From contig JAUWJC010000132.1 in NCBI GenBank assembly GCA_030607895.1, positions 1-9,144 of the forward strand: a DNA stretch of 9,144 bases. The letters are read 5' to 3'. The notes beneath the pieces are model-generated. The model worked only from the letters and a program-made list of their open reading frames with translations, had not been told where the DNA came from and searched no databases. Made by a program: the position numbers and the translations under genes. The stretch comes from Pirellulales bacterium. GTDB taxonomy: Bacteria; Planctomycetota; Planctomycetia; Pirellulales; Thermoguttaceae. Of this stretch, positions 1 through 6,079 are shown one piece after another; within the stretch, counting starts at the first letter, position 1, and the number at the start of each line of letters is the position of its first letter.

Positions 1-91
1 GGTGTCCGGCAAGCAGTGCCTTGATGCAAGTTCAACGCTCACGGGAAGTTTCGCAAGCAGTGGCACACTGGCCGCTTTCCAGGAGTTTGCA

Positions 92-170
92 CCTAAAAAC
101 GGAAGAGCCAATTTGCCGGAACGGCCCGGAGGGTGCTTCGCACAAATTAAACCTGGTCCCTTTTTCGGCT
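92..170. repeat. Diverged copy of a dispersed palindromic (REP-like) element
   Basis: Positions 125-169 match the reverse complement of 8448-8492 at 44 of 45 bases, including the shared core AAATTAAACCTGGTCCC. In the second copy (8447-8530) this sequence is one arm and part of the loop of a perfect inverted repeat. Here the other arm is badly decayed: at about 108-128 only fragments such as AATTTGCC and GGCCCG can be aligned. It is therefore a half-eroded copy of a mobile palindromic repeat, of the type moved by REP-associated tyrosine transposases in other bacteria. No such transposase lies in the window. Reading frames across it give the same short peptide in both copies, which is an artefact of the repeat and not a protein family. 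Confidence 0.7.
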
Positions 171-189
171 CGGTAGCATCTCGGACCGT

Positions 190-256
190 AAACGCCCGGT
201 GGTTGATCGCAGCGAAACCCCGGGGTTTCGCTGCACTCAACCACCGGGCGTTTTTT
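190..256 (+). terminator. 30-bp hairpin followed by T6: terminator or palindromic repeat
   Basis: Bases 190-206 pair with 237-253 (17 bp). After a 2x2 mismatch, 209-221 pair with 222-234 (13 bp), with the centre between 221 and 222. The plus strand then runs into TTTTTT at 251-256, so it could act as a rho-independent terminator for a gene left of the window. The stem is much longer than a usual terminator, and its inner part resembles the GGTTTCGCTGC..CTCAACC palindromes I recall being dispersed in many genomes. It may therefore be a mobile palindrome that happens to end in T residues. Confidence 0.5.
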
Positions 257-352
257 GCTTGATTGAGTCGACATGATGGGTAGTTTACGTCTTTGGCGGT
301 AGGATCGTAGTCTACATATTCATGGCGATCCCTTCCGGTCGCGAAAAATCGC

Positions 353-380
353 CAAAGTCTATCGATTACGCTGCCGATAT
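353..380 (+). promoter_or_regulatory. Sigma-28 (FliA)-like promoter ahead of the TolC-family gene
   Basis: CAAAGTCT (353-360) and GCCGATAT (373-380) match the FliA consensus elements TAAAGTTT and GCCGATAA at 6 of 8 and 7 of 8 positions. The spacer is 12 nt where the enterobacterial consensus has 11. Transcription would start near 386-388 and give a leader of about 160 nt before the ATG at 549. No equally good sigma-70 pair was found in this leader. TATAGT at 422-427 is a -10-like hexamer but lacks a plausible -35. The sequence match is observed; sigma-28 use is inferred. Confidence 0.4.
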
Positions 381-490
381 CAAGTTTACCGATTATTCCG
401 GATGGAGGCCTGCGCTTTATCTATAGTCCTCTGGCGGGGTGACGGCAAGGGGGAGCAAAGCTCGAGTTCGAATCCGCCAGGCTGGCAAGG

Positions 491-510
491 CGGCCGGATC
501 GATCCGACCG
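491..510. promoter_or_regulatory. 20-bp dyad in the TolC-family leader, candidate operator
   Basis: CGGCCGGATCGATCCGACCG is a palindrome except for one mismatched pair (494/507). Its inner 12 bp (495-506) are perfectly symmetric. It lies 39 nt before the TolC-family start codon, downstream of the sigma-28-like promoter. Such a dyad suits a dimeric HTH protein, and the WYL regulator encoded next in the same unit is an obvious candidate. That link is an inference. At RNA level the same bases could form a short hairpin. Confidence 0.3.
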
Positions 511-529
511 AAGGGACCGATGCAAGCCG

Positions 530-543
530 TCACAGGAATGTGA
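530..543 (+). promoter_or_regulatory. RBS hairpin with GGA in the loop, candidate CsrA site
   Basis: UCACA (530-534), GGAA loop (535-538) and UGUGA (539-543) form a perfect 5-bp stem-loop. The loop carries the AGGA(A) Shine-Dalgarno sequence of the TolC-family gene, and the stem ends 5 nt before the ATG. CsrA/RsmA typically binds GGA displayed in a hairpin loop, with ACA and UGU forming the stem (SELEX consensus RUACARGGAUGU). Here ACA and UGU flank a GGAA loop in place of RGGA. GGAA is also a stable GNRA tetraloop. csrA itself lies at 6446-6631. Binding is predicted, not shown. Confidence 0.4.
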
Positions 544-548
544 GCTAA

Positions 549-2927
549 ATGAGTCGGCAATCTCCCGCTTCCTATCTCGTTCTGGCCGTGGTAATGGCTG
601 CCTCTCTCGGATGCCGCCCACACCAGCCGTTCTACTTCTTGGAGGACGGCGACTTGTCGCACTACATCGACATGGCCACCGACATCGAGTACCCGGATGT
701 CGACAGTGACACTCTGGGCGAGGTCGACGGTGCCATTCCGCCGCTCACCTTGAGCAACACCGAGCCGAAAGAGGTGTGGGACCTCACGCTGGAAGAAGCG
801 GTCCGCATCGCCCTGGAAAACAGCAAGGTAATCAGGAGCCTGGGCACGGGCTCTCTTTCGTCGGTGGAGTCATTGAAGCACAACACCGGCGCGACGGATT
901 ACTTGCTGCGGTATCCGGACGGCGCGGCAACGGTCTACGATCCGGCCCGATTCGAGAGCAATCCGAACGGCGGTGTTGAGGCGGCCCTGTCGGCGTTCGC
1001 CACCAAGTTCACCACCGACGTGTTCTGGGAAAAGAACCACGTTCCGAGGAACATTAACCCAATCCTTGAAGCAGTTGCTTACCCCCGCAGGTTCCGCCAA
1101 GACTTGGGTGATTTTCAGGCCCAGTTTGCGAAGACGGCGGCCACCGGCGGCACGTGGATGCTCCGCCACAAAATCTTGTACGAGTGGAACAACGGGACGA
1201 GAAACTTCCCGAGCGATTGGGAAGCCATGGTGGAGGCCGAATTCCGGCAGCCGTTGTTGCAAGGCAACGGCGTGCAGTTCAACCGGATTGCCGGCCCCGG
1301 CGCGGTTCCCGGCCAATGCAACGGCGTAGTTATCGCCCGACTCAACACCGATATCAAGCTGGCCGACTTCGAGGCCCAAGTTCGGGATATGGTGATGGAC
1401 GTGGAGAAGACCTACTGGGCGCTTTACCTGGCCTACCGCGAGTTGGATGCGATGGTTGCCGGCCGCGACAGCGCATTGCAGACCTGGCGGAAGGTTCACG
1501 CTCTGTACGAAGTCAGTGCCCGAGGTGGTGAGGCGGAAAAGGAAGCACAAGCCCGGGAACAGTATTTCCTCTTCCGCAGCCATGTGGAGACGGAGCTCAG
1601 CAACCTCTACGAGGTGGAGAACAAGCTGCGTTACATGATGGGTCTGGCCGCGACGGACGGGCGGCTGATTCGACCGGCCGACGAACCCACCACGGCAAGG
1701 GTCTCCTTCGACTGGTACGAAGCGCACGGAGAATCGCTCGCCCGAAACGTGAGCATCCGCCGGCAGAAATGGCAGGTTAAGAAGACCGAGATGGAACTGA
1801 TCGCCGCCAAGAATTACCTCTTGCCGCGCCTGGACGCGGTTGGACTGTATCGTTGGCGGGGCTTGGGCGATCACCTGTTTCCCGGCCCCGCCGTCCCCGG
1901 CGAGGCAGACATGAACAATGCCTACGCGAACTTGACCGGCGGCAAGTACCAATCGTGGCACCTGGGGTTGAACCTGACCGTTCCGCTAGGTTTCCGCAAG
2001 GAGTTGTCCGGAGTACGGCATGCCCAGTTGAATCTGGCTCGGGAGCGGGCGATGTTGCAGGAGGAAGAACTAGAGCTTTCACACCAATTGGCTAACGCTT
2101 TCCGTAGTCTGGATCGGCACTACGTGCTGTTGCAAACGAACTTCAACCGGCGTGCAGCGGCCGAGAAACAGGTCGACGCGGTGGCGGCCGCCTACGAGAC
2201 CGAGACCGTAACGCTCGACTTGCTCCTGGACGCGCAGCGCCGACTGGCCCAGGCCGAACTGGCCATGTACGGATCGCTCACCGAATACGCCGTGTCGATT
2301 GCCCAGGTACACTTCCGCAAGGGATCGCTACTGGAGTACAATGGAGTTTACTTGGCCGAAGGCCCGTGGCCCGGCAAGGCGTACTTCGACGCTCACCGCC
2401 GCGCGCGGCAGCGTGACGCCAGCATCTACCTGGATTACGGCTTTACCCGACCTAAGGTGCTCAGTCGCGGTCCATACGCCCAAAACGCCGGTCAGCACCA
2501 GTTGCCCTTTGGCGAAGGCCCCTTTGGCGAAGGCCCCTTTAGCGAAGACGATGTACTGTACGACGTATTGGAGGGAGGCGAGCCGGTTGAAACTCGGCCG
2601 GAGCAAATTCCCACGCCGGCGCCGGACGTGCCCATGGAGCCTAGCATACTGCCAGAGCAGACTCCGGCCGTTCCGTTGCCGCCCGAGGAAGCCGGCGCGG
2701 ACCACAAGCCGGCCGACGGGCCGAAGCTTGACGCCGCCGGCAATTCGGCGGTCCGGCCGGCGAGTTATCAGCAGGTAGGTCCGGCCATTTTCGCCGGTAA
2801 TTCGCGGCTTTCTTCACAAGGGTGGAAGAGCGTCAACAGATCGAGCACACCACATGAACCTTCCACGAATCCGTCGCCTGCTCAAGTTGATTGGTCTGCT
2901 TCAGGCTGGACGGGGATACAACGCTGA
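549..2927 (+). CDS. TolC-family outer-membrane efflux lipoprotein
   Basis: A 792-residue protein of the TolC/OEP family, which forms trimeric outer-membrane channels for export in type I secretion and RND-type efflux. Residues 1-21 look like a signal peptide ending ASLG-C22, which fits a lenient lipobox, so it is probably lipidated. The family's opening motif WDLTLEEAVRIALENSK is at 77-93. The first half carries a long insert (about 100-260) before the strand-like segment EFRQPLLQGNG. A second helical repeat with strongly heptad-like helices lies at about 470-600, opening with LNLTVPLG. E. coli TolC is under 500 residues. The excess here is the insert plus a Pro/Glu-rich tail after about 610, with GPFGE repeats and an RPASY motif. 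SD-like AGGA is 11 nt upstream. The last 74 nt overlap the WYL gene. No adaptor or pump gene is adjacent, so the substrate cannot be guessed. Confidence 0.88.
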   Translation: MSRQSPASYLVLAVVMAASLGCRPHQPFYFLEDGDLSHYIDMATDIEYPDVDSDTLGEVDGAIPPLTLSNTEPKEVWDLTLEEAVRIALENSKVIRSLGTGSLSSVESLKHNTGATDYLLRYPDGAATVYDPARFESNPNGGVEAALSAFATKFTTDVFWEKNHVPRNINPILEAVAYPRRFRQDLGDFQAQFAKTAATGGTWMLRHKILYEWNNGTRNFPSDWEAMVEAEFRQPLLQGNGVQFNRIAGPGAVPGQCNGVVIARLNTDIKLADFEAQVRDMVMDVEKTYWALYLAYRELDAMVAGRDSALQTWRKVHALYEVSARGGEAEKEAQAREQYFLFRSHVETELSNLYEVENKLRYMMGLAATDGRLIRPADEPTTARVSFDWYEAHGESLARNVSIRRQKWQVKKTEMELIAAKNYLLPRLDAVGLYRWRGLGDHLFPGPAVPGEADMNNAYANLTGGKYQSWHLGLNLTVPLGFRKELSGVRHAQLNLARERAMLQEEELELSHQLANAFRSLDRHYVLLQTNFNRRAAAEKQVDAVAAAYETETVTLDLLLDAQRRLAQAELAMYGSLTEYAVSIAQVHFRKGSLLEYNGVYLAEGPWPGKAYFDAHRRARQRDASIYLDYGFTRPKVLSRGPYAQNAGQHQLPFGEGPFGEGPFSEDDVLYDVLEGGEPVETRPEQIPTPAPDVPMEPSILPEQTPAVPLPPEEAGADHKPADGPKLDAAGNSAVRPASYQQVGPAIFAGNSRLSSQGWKSVNRSSTPHEPSTNPSPAQVDWSASGWTGIQR
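2506..2550 (+). repeat. 15-bp in-frame tandem repeat in the TolC-family gene
   Basis: CCTTTGGCGAAGGCC occurs at 2506-2520 and again exactly at 2521-2535. A third unit at 2536-2550 has 3 mismatches. It encodes PFGEG-PFGEG-PFSED at the start of the Pro-rich tail. Because the unit is a multiple of three, gain or loss of copies would keep the frame. Confidence 0.85.
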
Positions 2928-3828
2928 GTCGTTGGCCGGGGCCTGCGGCGTGAGCCGCCGAACGATCTTTCGTGACCTGGACGAGTTGCGGGAATCGGGG
3001 ATCGACCTGCTGTACGACGACAGCGAACAACGCTACCGCATCCCCGACGTCTACTTCCTCCCGCCAACCAATTTCACGCCTGAAGAGGCACTGGCGCTGA
3101 TCGTGCTCTGTCACGACTTGGGAGACCAATCGAGGTTGCCCTTCTTTGCGCCGGCCCAAAGCGCCGCCGTGAAGTTGGAGAGCACGTTGCCTGGGCGGCT
3201 TCGCGACCGGCTTCGGGTGGCCGCCGGCGCGATTCGGATCCGGATGCCGCCGCGAAACCCGCTCCACGGCCAGCAGCCCGTATACGAGCAGTTGCTCGAA
3301 GCCGCCTCGAGACGGCGGAGCGTGCGGATTCTGTATCACAGCCTGGCCGAACAGCGCGAGATAAGCACCCGGCTCAACCCGTATCGCTTGCTGTTCAGCC
3401 GGCGTAGCTGGTACGCCATCGGTCGCTCGTCGTTGCACCGCCAAACGCGAACGTTCAACGTGGGCAGAATCCTCGATTTGGAACCGCTGAAGGACCGCTA
3501 CCAGGTTCCGTCAGGGTTCTCCATCGACCGATATTTGCGCAATGCGTGGCACTTGATTCCCGAACCGGGTCCCGATCAGCAGATTACCGTTCGTTTTGGC
3601 GGGAAGGTAGCCCAGAACGTGGCCGAGGTGGCCTGGCATAAGACCCAGCGTCTGGAGTTTAACGCCGACGGCACACTCGACTTCCACGTTACCGTCTCCG
3701 GGTTGCACGAGGTTTCCTGGTGGGTACTCGGCTATGGCGATCAAGCCGAGGTGTTGCGGCCGGCGGAGCTTCGCCGCATTGTAGCCGGGCACGCAGAACG
3801 AATGGCCCGGAAATACCAGGGCGACTGA
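2854..3828 (+). CDS. WYL-domain HTH transcriptional regulator (YafY/DeoR-like)
   Basis: A 324-residue regulator of the HTH-WYL type. Residues 1-60 form a winged helix-turn-helix, with the recognition segment CGVSRRTIFRDLDEL at 31-45. The WYL domain, a ligand- or nucleic-acid-sensing fold, spans about 143-215 and carries the signature as SWYAIG (185-190), with alanine where many members have leucine. The C-terminal WCX-type domain is about 240-318. The ATG at 2854 fits the domain start, but no good SD precedes it and the first 74 nt lie inside the end of the TolC-family gene in another frame, so translation may be coupled. WYL proteins often control neighbouring genes or themselves; control of the TolC-family gene is a reasonable inference. 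Many WYL proteins also regulate phage defence, but no defence genes are visible here. Confidence 0.88.
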   Translation: MNLPRIRRLLKLIGLLQAGRGYNAESLAGACGVSRRTIFRDLDELRESGIDLLYDDSEQRYRIPDVYFLPPTNFTPEEALALIVLCHDLGDQSRLPFFAPAQSAAVKLESTLPGRLRDRLRVAAGAIRIRMPPRNPLHGQQPVYEQLLEAASRRRSVRILYHSLAEQREISTRLNPYRLLFSRRSWYAIGRSSLHRQTRTFNVGRILDLEPLKDRYQVPSGFSIDRYLRNAWHLIPEPGPDQQITVRFGGKVAQNVAEVAWHKTQRLEFNADGTLDFHVTVSGLHEVSWWVLGYGDQAEVLRPAELRRIVAGHAERMARKYQGD

Positions 3829-3830
3829 AA

Positions 3831-3852
3831 AAGCCGCTTGCGGCTTCGCAAC
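3831..3852. repeat. Small hairpin repeat after the WYL gene
   Basis: AAGCCGC (3831-3837), TT, GCGGCTT (3840-3846) is a perfect 7-bp stem-loop beginning 2 nt after the WYL stop codon. The 20 bases at 3833-3852 recur at 5644-5663 after holB with one mismatch. The two copies at gene ends suggest a dispersed hairpin repeat that may help end or stabilise transcripts. A T-run follows the stem only on the minus strand. Confidence 0.55.
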
Positions 3853-3877
3853 ATCTGGCGATGCCGGTCGCAGGCCC

Positions 3878-3906
3878 TTCGCCCGCGGATGCCGTTGCTC
3901 TACAAT
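3878..3906 (+). promoter_or_regulatory. Possible promoter giving a leaderless tmk mRNA
   Basis: TACAAT at 3901-3906 matches the -10 consensus at 5 of 6 positions and lies 8 nt before the tmk ATG (3915). Transcription would therefore start at or within two bases of the A of the start codon. A weak -35, TTCGCC at 3878-3883, has a 17-nt spacer. No SD sequence is present between the -10 and the ATG, which fits leaderless translation. Confidence 0.4.
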
Positions 3907-3914
3907 GGTGCGTT

Positions 3915-4526
3915 ATGTTCTTCTCGATCGACGGCGGTGACGGCACCGGAAAATCTACCCAGGTGGAGCTGTTTTGCCAGTGGCTGCGGGTGTGCGGCCA
4001 CGACGTGGTGACGTGCCGCGACCCGGGCAGCACCCCCTTGGGGGAGGCCGTGCGCGGACTGCTGCTGCATCGGGTCGACATGCGGATCGACCGCACCAGC
4101 GAGATGCTGCTTTACATGGCCGCGCGAGCACAATTGGTTCGGGAGGTTATTCGGCCGGCGCTTGGGCAGGGCAAGACGGTGGTTTCCGACCGGTACCTTC
4201 TGGCCAACGTGGTTTACCAGGGCCACGCCGGCGGATTGGACGTTGCGACGCTTTGGGAGGTGGGTCGAGTGGCCACCGACGGCCTTTTGCCCGATCTGAC
4301 CTTCCTGCTGGACATGCCGGCCGACACCGCCAACGCCCGGCTCGACCGAAAACTGGATCGAATGGAGCAGCAAGGCGACGCATTCCACGCCCGAGTACGG
4401 CAAGGGTTCCTCGACGAAGCCGCCCGGCGGCCCGAGCGAATCGTCGTGATCGACGCCTCGCAAACAATCGAGCAAGTCCAAAAAGAAATCCGCGAAGCGG
4501 CAAAACGCCTACTCGCTGGCACGTGA
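3915..4526 (+). CDS. tmk: Thymidylate kinase
   Basis: A 203-residue dTMP kinase that phosphorylates dTMP to dTDP with ATP in the cytoplasm, on the route to dTTP. The P-loop GGDGTGKS is at residues 7-14. RDPGST at 35-40 corresponds to the family's RExGGT-like motif. SDRY at 91-94 is the DR(Y/W/H) motif. The LID region is around 142-165 and is Arg-rich. The length is normal for bacterial Tmk. The ATG at 3915 is chosen because MFFSIDGGDGTGKS places the P-loop at the usual distance from the N-terminus, although an open frame continues upstream. No SD is seen and the gene may be leaderless. holB follows after 53 nt, the common tmk-holB arrangement. Confidence 0.95.
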   Translation: MFFSIDGGDGTGKSTQVELFCQWLRVCGHDVVTCRDPGSTPLGEAVRGLLLHRVDMRIDRTSEMLLYMAARAQLVREVIRPALGQGKTVVSDRYLLANVVYQGHAGGLDVATLWEVGRVATDGLLPDLTFLLDMPADTANARLDRKLDRMEQQGDAFHARVRQGFLDEAARRPERIVVIDASQTIEQVQKEIREAAKRLLAGT

Positions 4527-4536
4527 GTCGAAGGCG

Positions 4537-4578
4537 GAAATCCCAAATCAGAAATCAGAAATCCCAAATCAGAAATCA
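4537..4578 (+). repeat. Two perfect 21-bp tandem repeats abutting the holB start
   Basis: The 21-bp unit at 4537-4557, beginning GAAATCCCAAATCAG, is repeated exactly at 4558-4578. Each unit contains sub-repeats of GAAATC and CAAATC. The array fills most of the 53-nt tmk-holB gap and ends one base before the holB ATG (4580), leaving no SD sequence. A/T-rich CAAATCAGAAATC arrays of this kind are, as I recall, dispersed in many environmental genomes. This one is intergenic and not part of either protein. Confidence 0.85.
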
Positions 4579-4579
4579 A

Positions 4580-5629
4580 ATGACCTGGCAAGGCATTCGC
4601 GGACACGATGATGTGGTGGAGCAGTTCCGCCGCGCCCTGGAGCGCGGACGGCTGGCCAGCAGTTTTCTGTTTTCGGGTCCGGCAGGCATCGGCAAGCGGA
4701 GCTTCGCGTTGGAGTTGGCCAGGTCGCTTCTGTGTCAGACCCGGGCGGAAGAGGCGCTGGACCCTTGCGGCAAGTGTGCCGCCTGCGTGCAAGTGTCGGC
4801 CGGGACGCATCCCGACCTGCTCGAGGTGGCCAAACCCGACGATCGAGCGTTCATCCCACTGGAGTTACTCATCGGCGACAAGGACCACCGTATGCGAGAA
4901 GGGTTGTGCCACGACATTTCGCTTCGACCGTTCATGGGCGGGCGGAAGGTCGCCATTGTCGACGATGCCGATCACTTCAACCTGGAGGGCGCCAACTGCC
5001 TTCTGAAGACACTGGAAGAGCCGCCGCCCGGATCGGTGTTGATCCTGATCGGCACCAGCCCGGCGAAACAGCTTCCCACGATCCGTTCGCGGTGCCAATT
5101 GGTGCGTTTCCGGCCGCTTGCGACGGAAGTAGTGGCGGAGCTGCTGGTTTCCAAGCAGTTGATCGACGACCCGGCCGAGGCCCGGCTGCTGGCCGAACAG
5201 AGTGAAGGAAGCCTTCAGCGTGCCCTGGAGTTGGCCGATGCCGAACTAAGGTCGTTCCGCGAGACCCTGCTAAAAGGCTTGGCCGATCGGCCGCCCGACA
5301 GCGTGCGGTTGGCCCGGGCCGTGTCGGCGTTTGTTGACGAAGTCCGTTCCAGTGCCGCGGCGCGTCGCCAGCGGATCCGGCAGTTGATCGGCTTTGCAGC
5401 CCAGTTCTACCGTCTCTTGATTCACGGCCTAAACGGGTCGCCGCTGCCGGAGGACGGCCCGCTGGTCCAATCCGTTCGGCACGCACTCCAGCGGTGGCCG
5501 CACGATGAGTTGGTTGCCGCCGATTGCCTCGAGCGGTGCCTCGAAGGGGTCGAGCAACTCGATCGGAATGCCAATCAAACAACCCTGATCGAGTGCTGGC
5601 TGGACGACCTGGCGAAGCTTGCCGGGTAG
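4580..5629 (+). CDS. holB: DNA polymerase III subunit delta'
   Basis: A 349-residue clamp-loader subunit that works with delta and tau/gamma to load the beta sliding clamp during replication. The AAA+ fold is clear: a P-loop-like GPAGIGKR at 33-40 (Arg where Ser/Thr is usual, in line with delta' often lacking ATPase activity), zinc-module cysteines at 52, 63, 66 and 69 (CGKCAAC), GTHPD at 75-79, Walker B-like VAIVDDAD at 124-131, the strongly conserved LLKTLEEPP at 141-149, and sensor-1 RSRC at 169-172. The C-terminal collar domain follows. The ATG at 4580 gives the normal delta' N-terminus (TWQGIRGHDDVVEQ). No SD precedes it because 21-bp repeats run up to the start. It is probably co-transcribed with tmk. 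Confidence 0.93.
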   Translation: MTWQGIRGHDDVVEQFRRALERGRLASSFLFSGPAGIGKRSFALELARSLLCQTRAEEALDPCGKCAACVQVSAGTHPDLLEVAKPDDRAFIPLELLIGDKDHRMREGLCHDISLRPFMGGRKVAIVDDADHFNLEGANCLLKTLEEPPPGSVLILIGTSPAKQLPTIRSRCQLVRFRPLATEVVAELLVSKQLIDDPAEARLLAEQSEGSLQRALELADAELRSFRETLLKGLADRPPDSVRLARAVSAFVDEVRSSAAARRQRIRQLIGFAAQFYRLLIHGLNGSPLPEDGPLVQSVRHALQRWPHDELVAADCLERCLEGVEQLDRNANQTTLIECWLDDLAKLAG

Positions 5630-5835
5630 CTGACACGAAGGCGGCCGCTCGCGGCTTCGCAACTCTCAACTCTCAACTCTTGACCAGCAGCCCCCCTCTT
5701 TCGTTGGGAGAGGGCCGCGACAAGGGCCCCTGTATCTTCTCCCGCAAGAAGGACGCAGCTTACCCCGTTTTGCCAGGCCGAAGAGTCCCGGGTGTCCATG
5801 AGTGGTAAGTGGCGGTTTTTTTCAGAAAACATATG
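5630..5835. repeat. Non-coding repeat cluster after holB
   Basis: Three small elements are visible. (1) 5644-5663 repeats the hairpin sequence found after the WYL gene (19 of 20 bases). (2) AACTCTC is tandemly repeated at 5661-5667 and 5668-5674, with a partial third unit. (3) CCCTCT (5694-5699) and AGAGGG (5709-5714) form a 6-bp stem with a 9-nt loop. From about 5755 to 5821 the sequence contains CCCGGG and ends in a run of T. It looks like another dispersed element, but no second copy lies in the window. No gene is supported on either strand; open frames here cross the repeats. Confidence 0.55.
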
Positions 5836-5875
5836 GAAATTCCCGGCTTCAGCAAGGTATTTCGGGTGCGGCTAC

Positions 5876-5903
5876 TTGACTTTGCCGGCAATTTGTAGAT
5901 AAT
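5876..5903 (+). promoter_or_regulatory. Sigma-70-type promoter for the 71-residue gene
   Basis: TTGACT (5876-5881) and GATAAT (5898-5903) each match the sigma-70 consensus at 5 of 6 positions, with a 16-nt spacer. Transcription would start near 5910, leaving a leader of about 170 nt before the ATG at 6080. The leader (5911-6079) contains no supported open frame. It could hold RNA-level control or a short RNA, but no known riboswitch was recognised. Confidence 0.5.
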
Positions 5904-6079
5904 AAAGTAATCGTGTTTCTTTCATACCGTCATCCTGCCTGTTCGGATTCAACATCCCGCCGTATCCGAGTTCTTGTGACGCGTTGACGGTTTGGCCCGG
6001 CCGGTGATTCAGATGTTGCCATCGTATGGTTCGATGGCGGTCGAGCCGGAGTTTTTCATGTGAGATGGAGTGGTAACGA

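Noticed and set aside
2..274. Overlapping open frames on both strands at the left end
   Set aside because: They run through the palindromic repeat and the long hairpin. The shared peptide also appears in frames over the repeat at 8447-8530, so they are repeat artefacts.
291..357. 8-bp inverted repeat CTTTGGCG / CGCCAAAG
   Set aside because: The 51-nt separation makes a hairpin weak. The right arm overlaps the sigma-28-like -35, which explains it equally well; chance occurrence is plausible.
466..475. GTTCGAATCC, a tRNA T-loop-like motif, in the TolC-family leader
   Set aside because: The flanking bases do not form a T-arm stem (only the first pair fits), and no D-arm, anticodon arm or acceptor stem can be built around it.
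870..1961. 363-codon antisense frame inside the TolC-family gene
   Set aside because: It mirrors GC-rich codon bias of the real gene, has no recognisable domain, and the sense strand has clear TolC-family motifs.
4537..4578. Possible mini CRISPR array before holB
   Set aside because: The two units are directly adjacent with no spacer, and no cas gene is present.
5575..5832. 85-codon minus-strand frame across the end of holB
   Set aside because: It crosses hairpin and tandem repeats and overlaps the conserved holB C-terminus; no RBS or domain supports it.
5984..6012. TTGACG as a second promoter before the 71-residue gene
   Set aside because: No acceptable -10 hexamer lies at 16-19 nt spacing.
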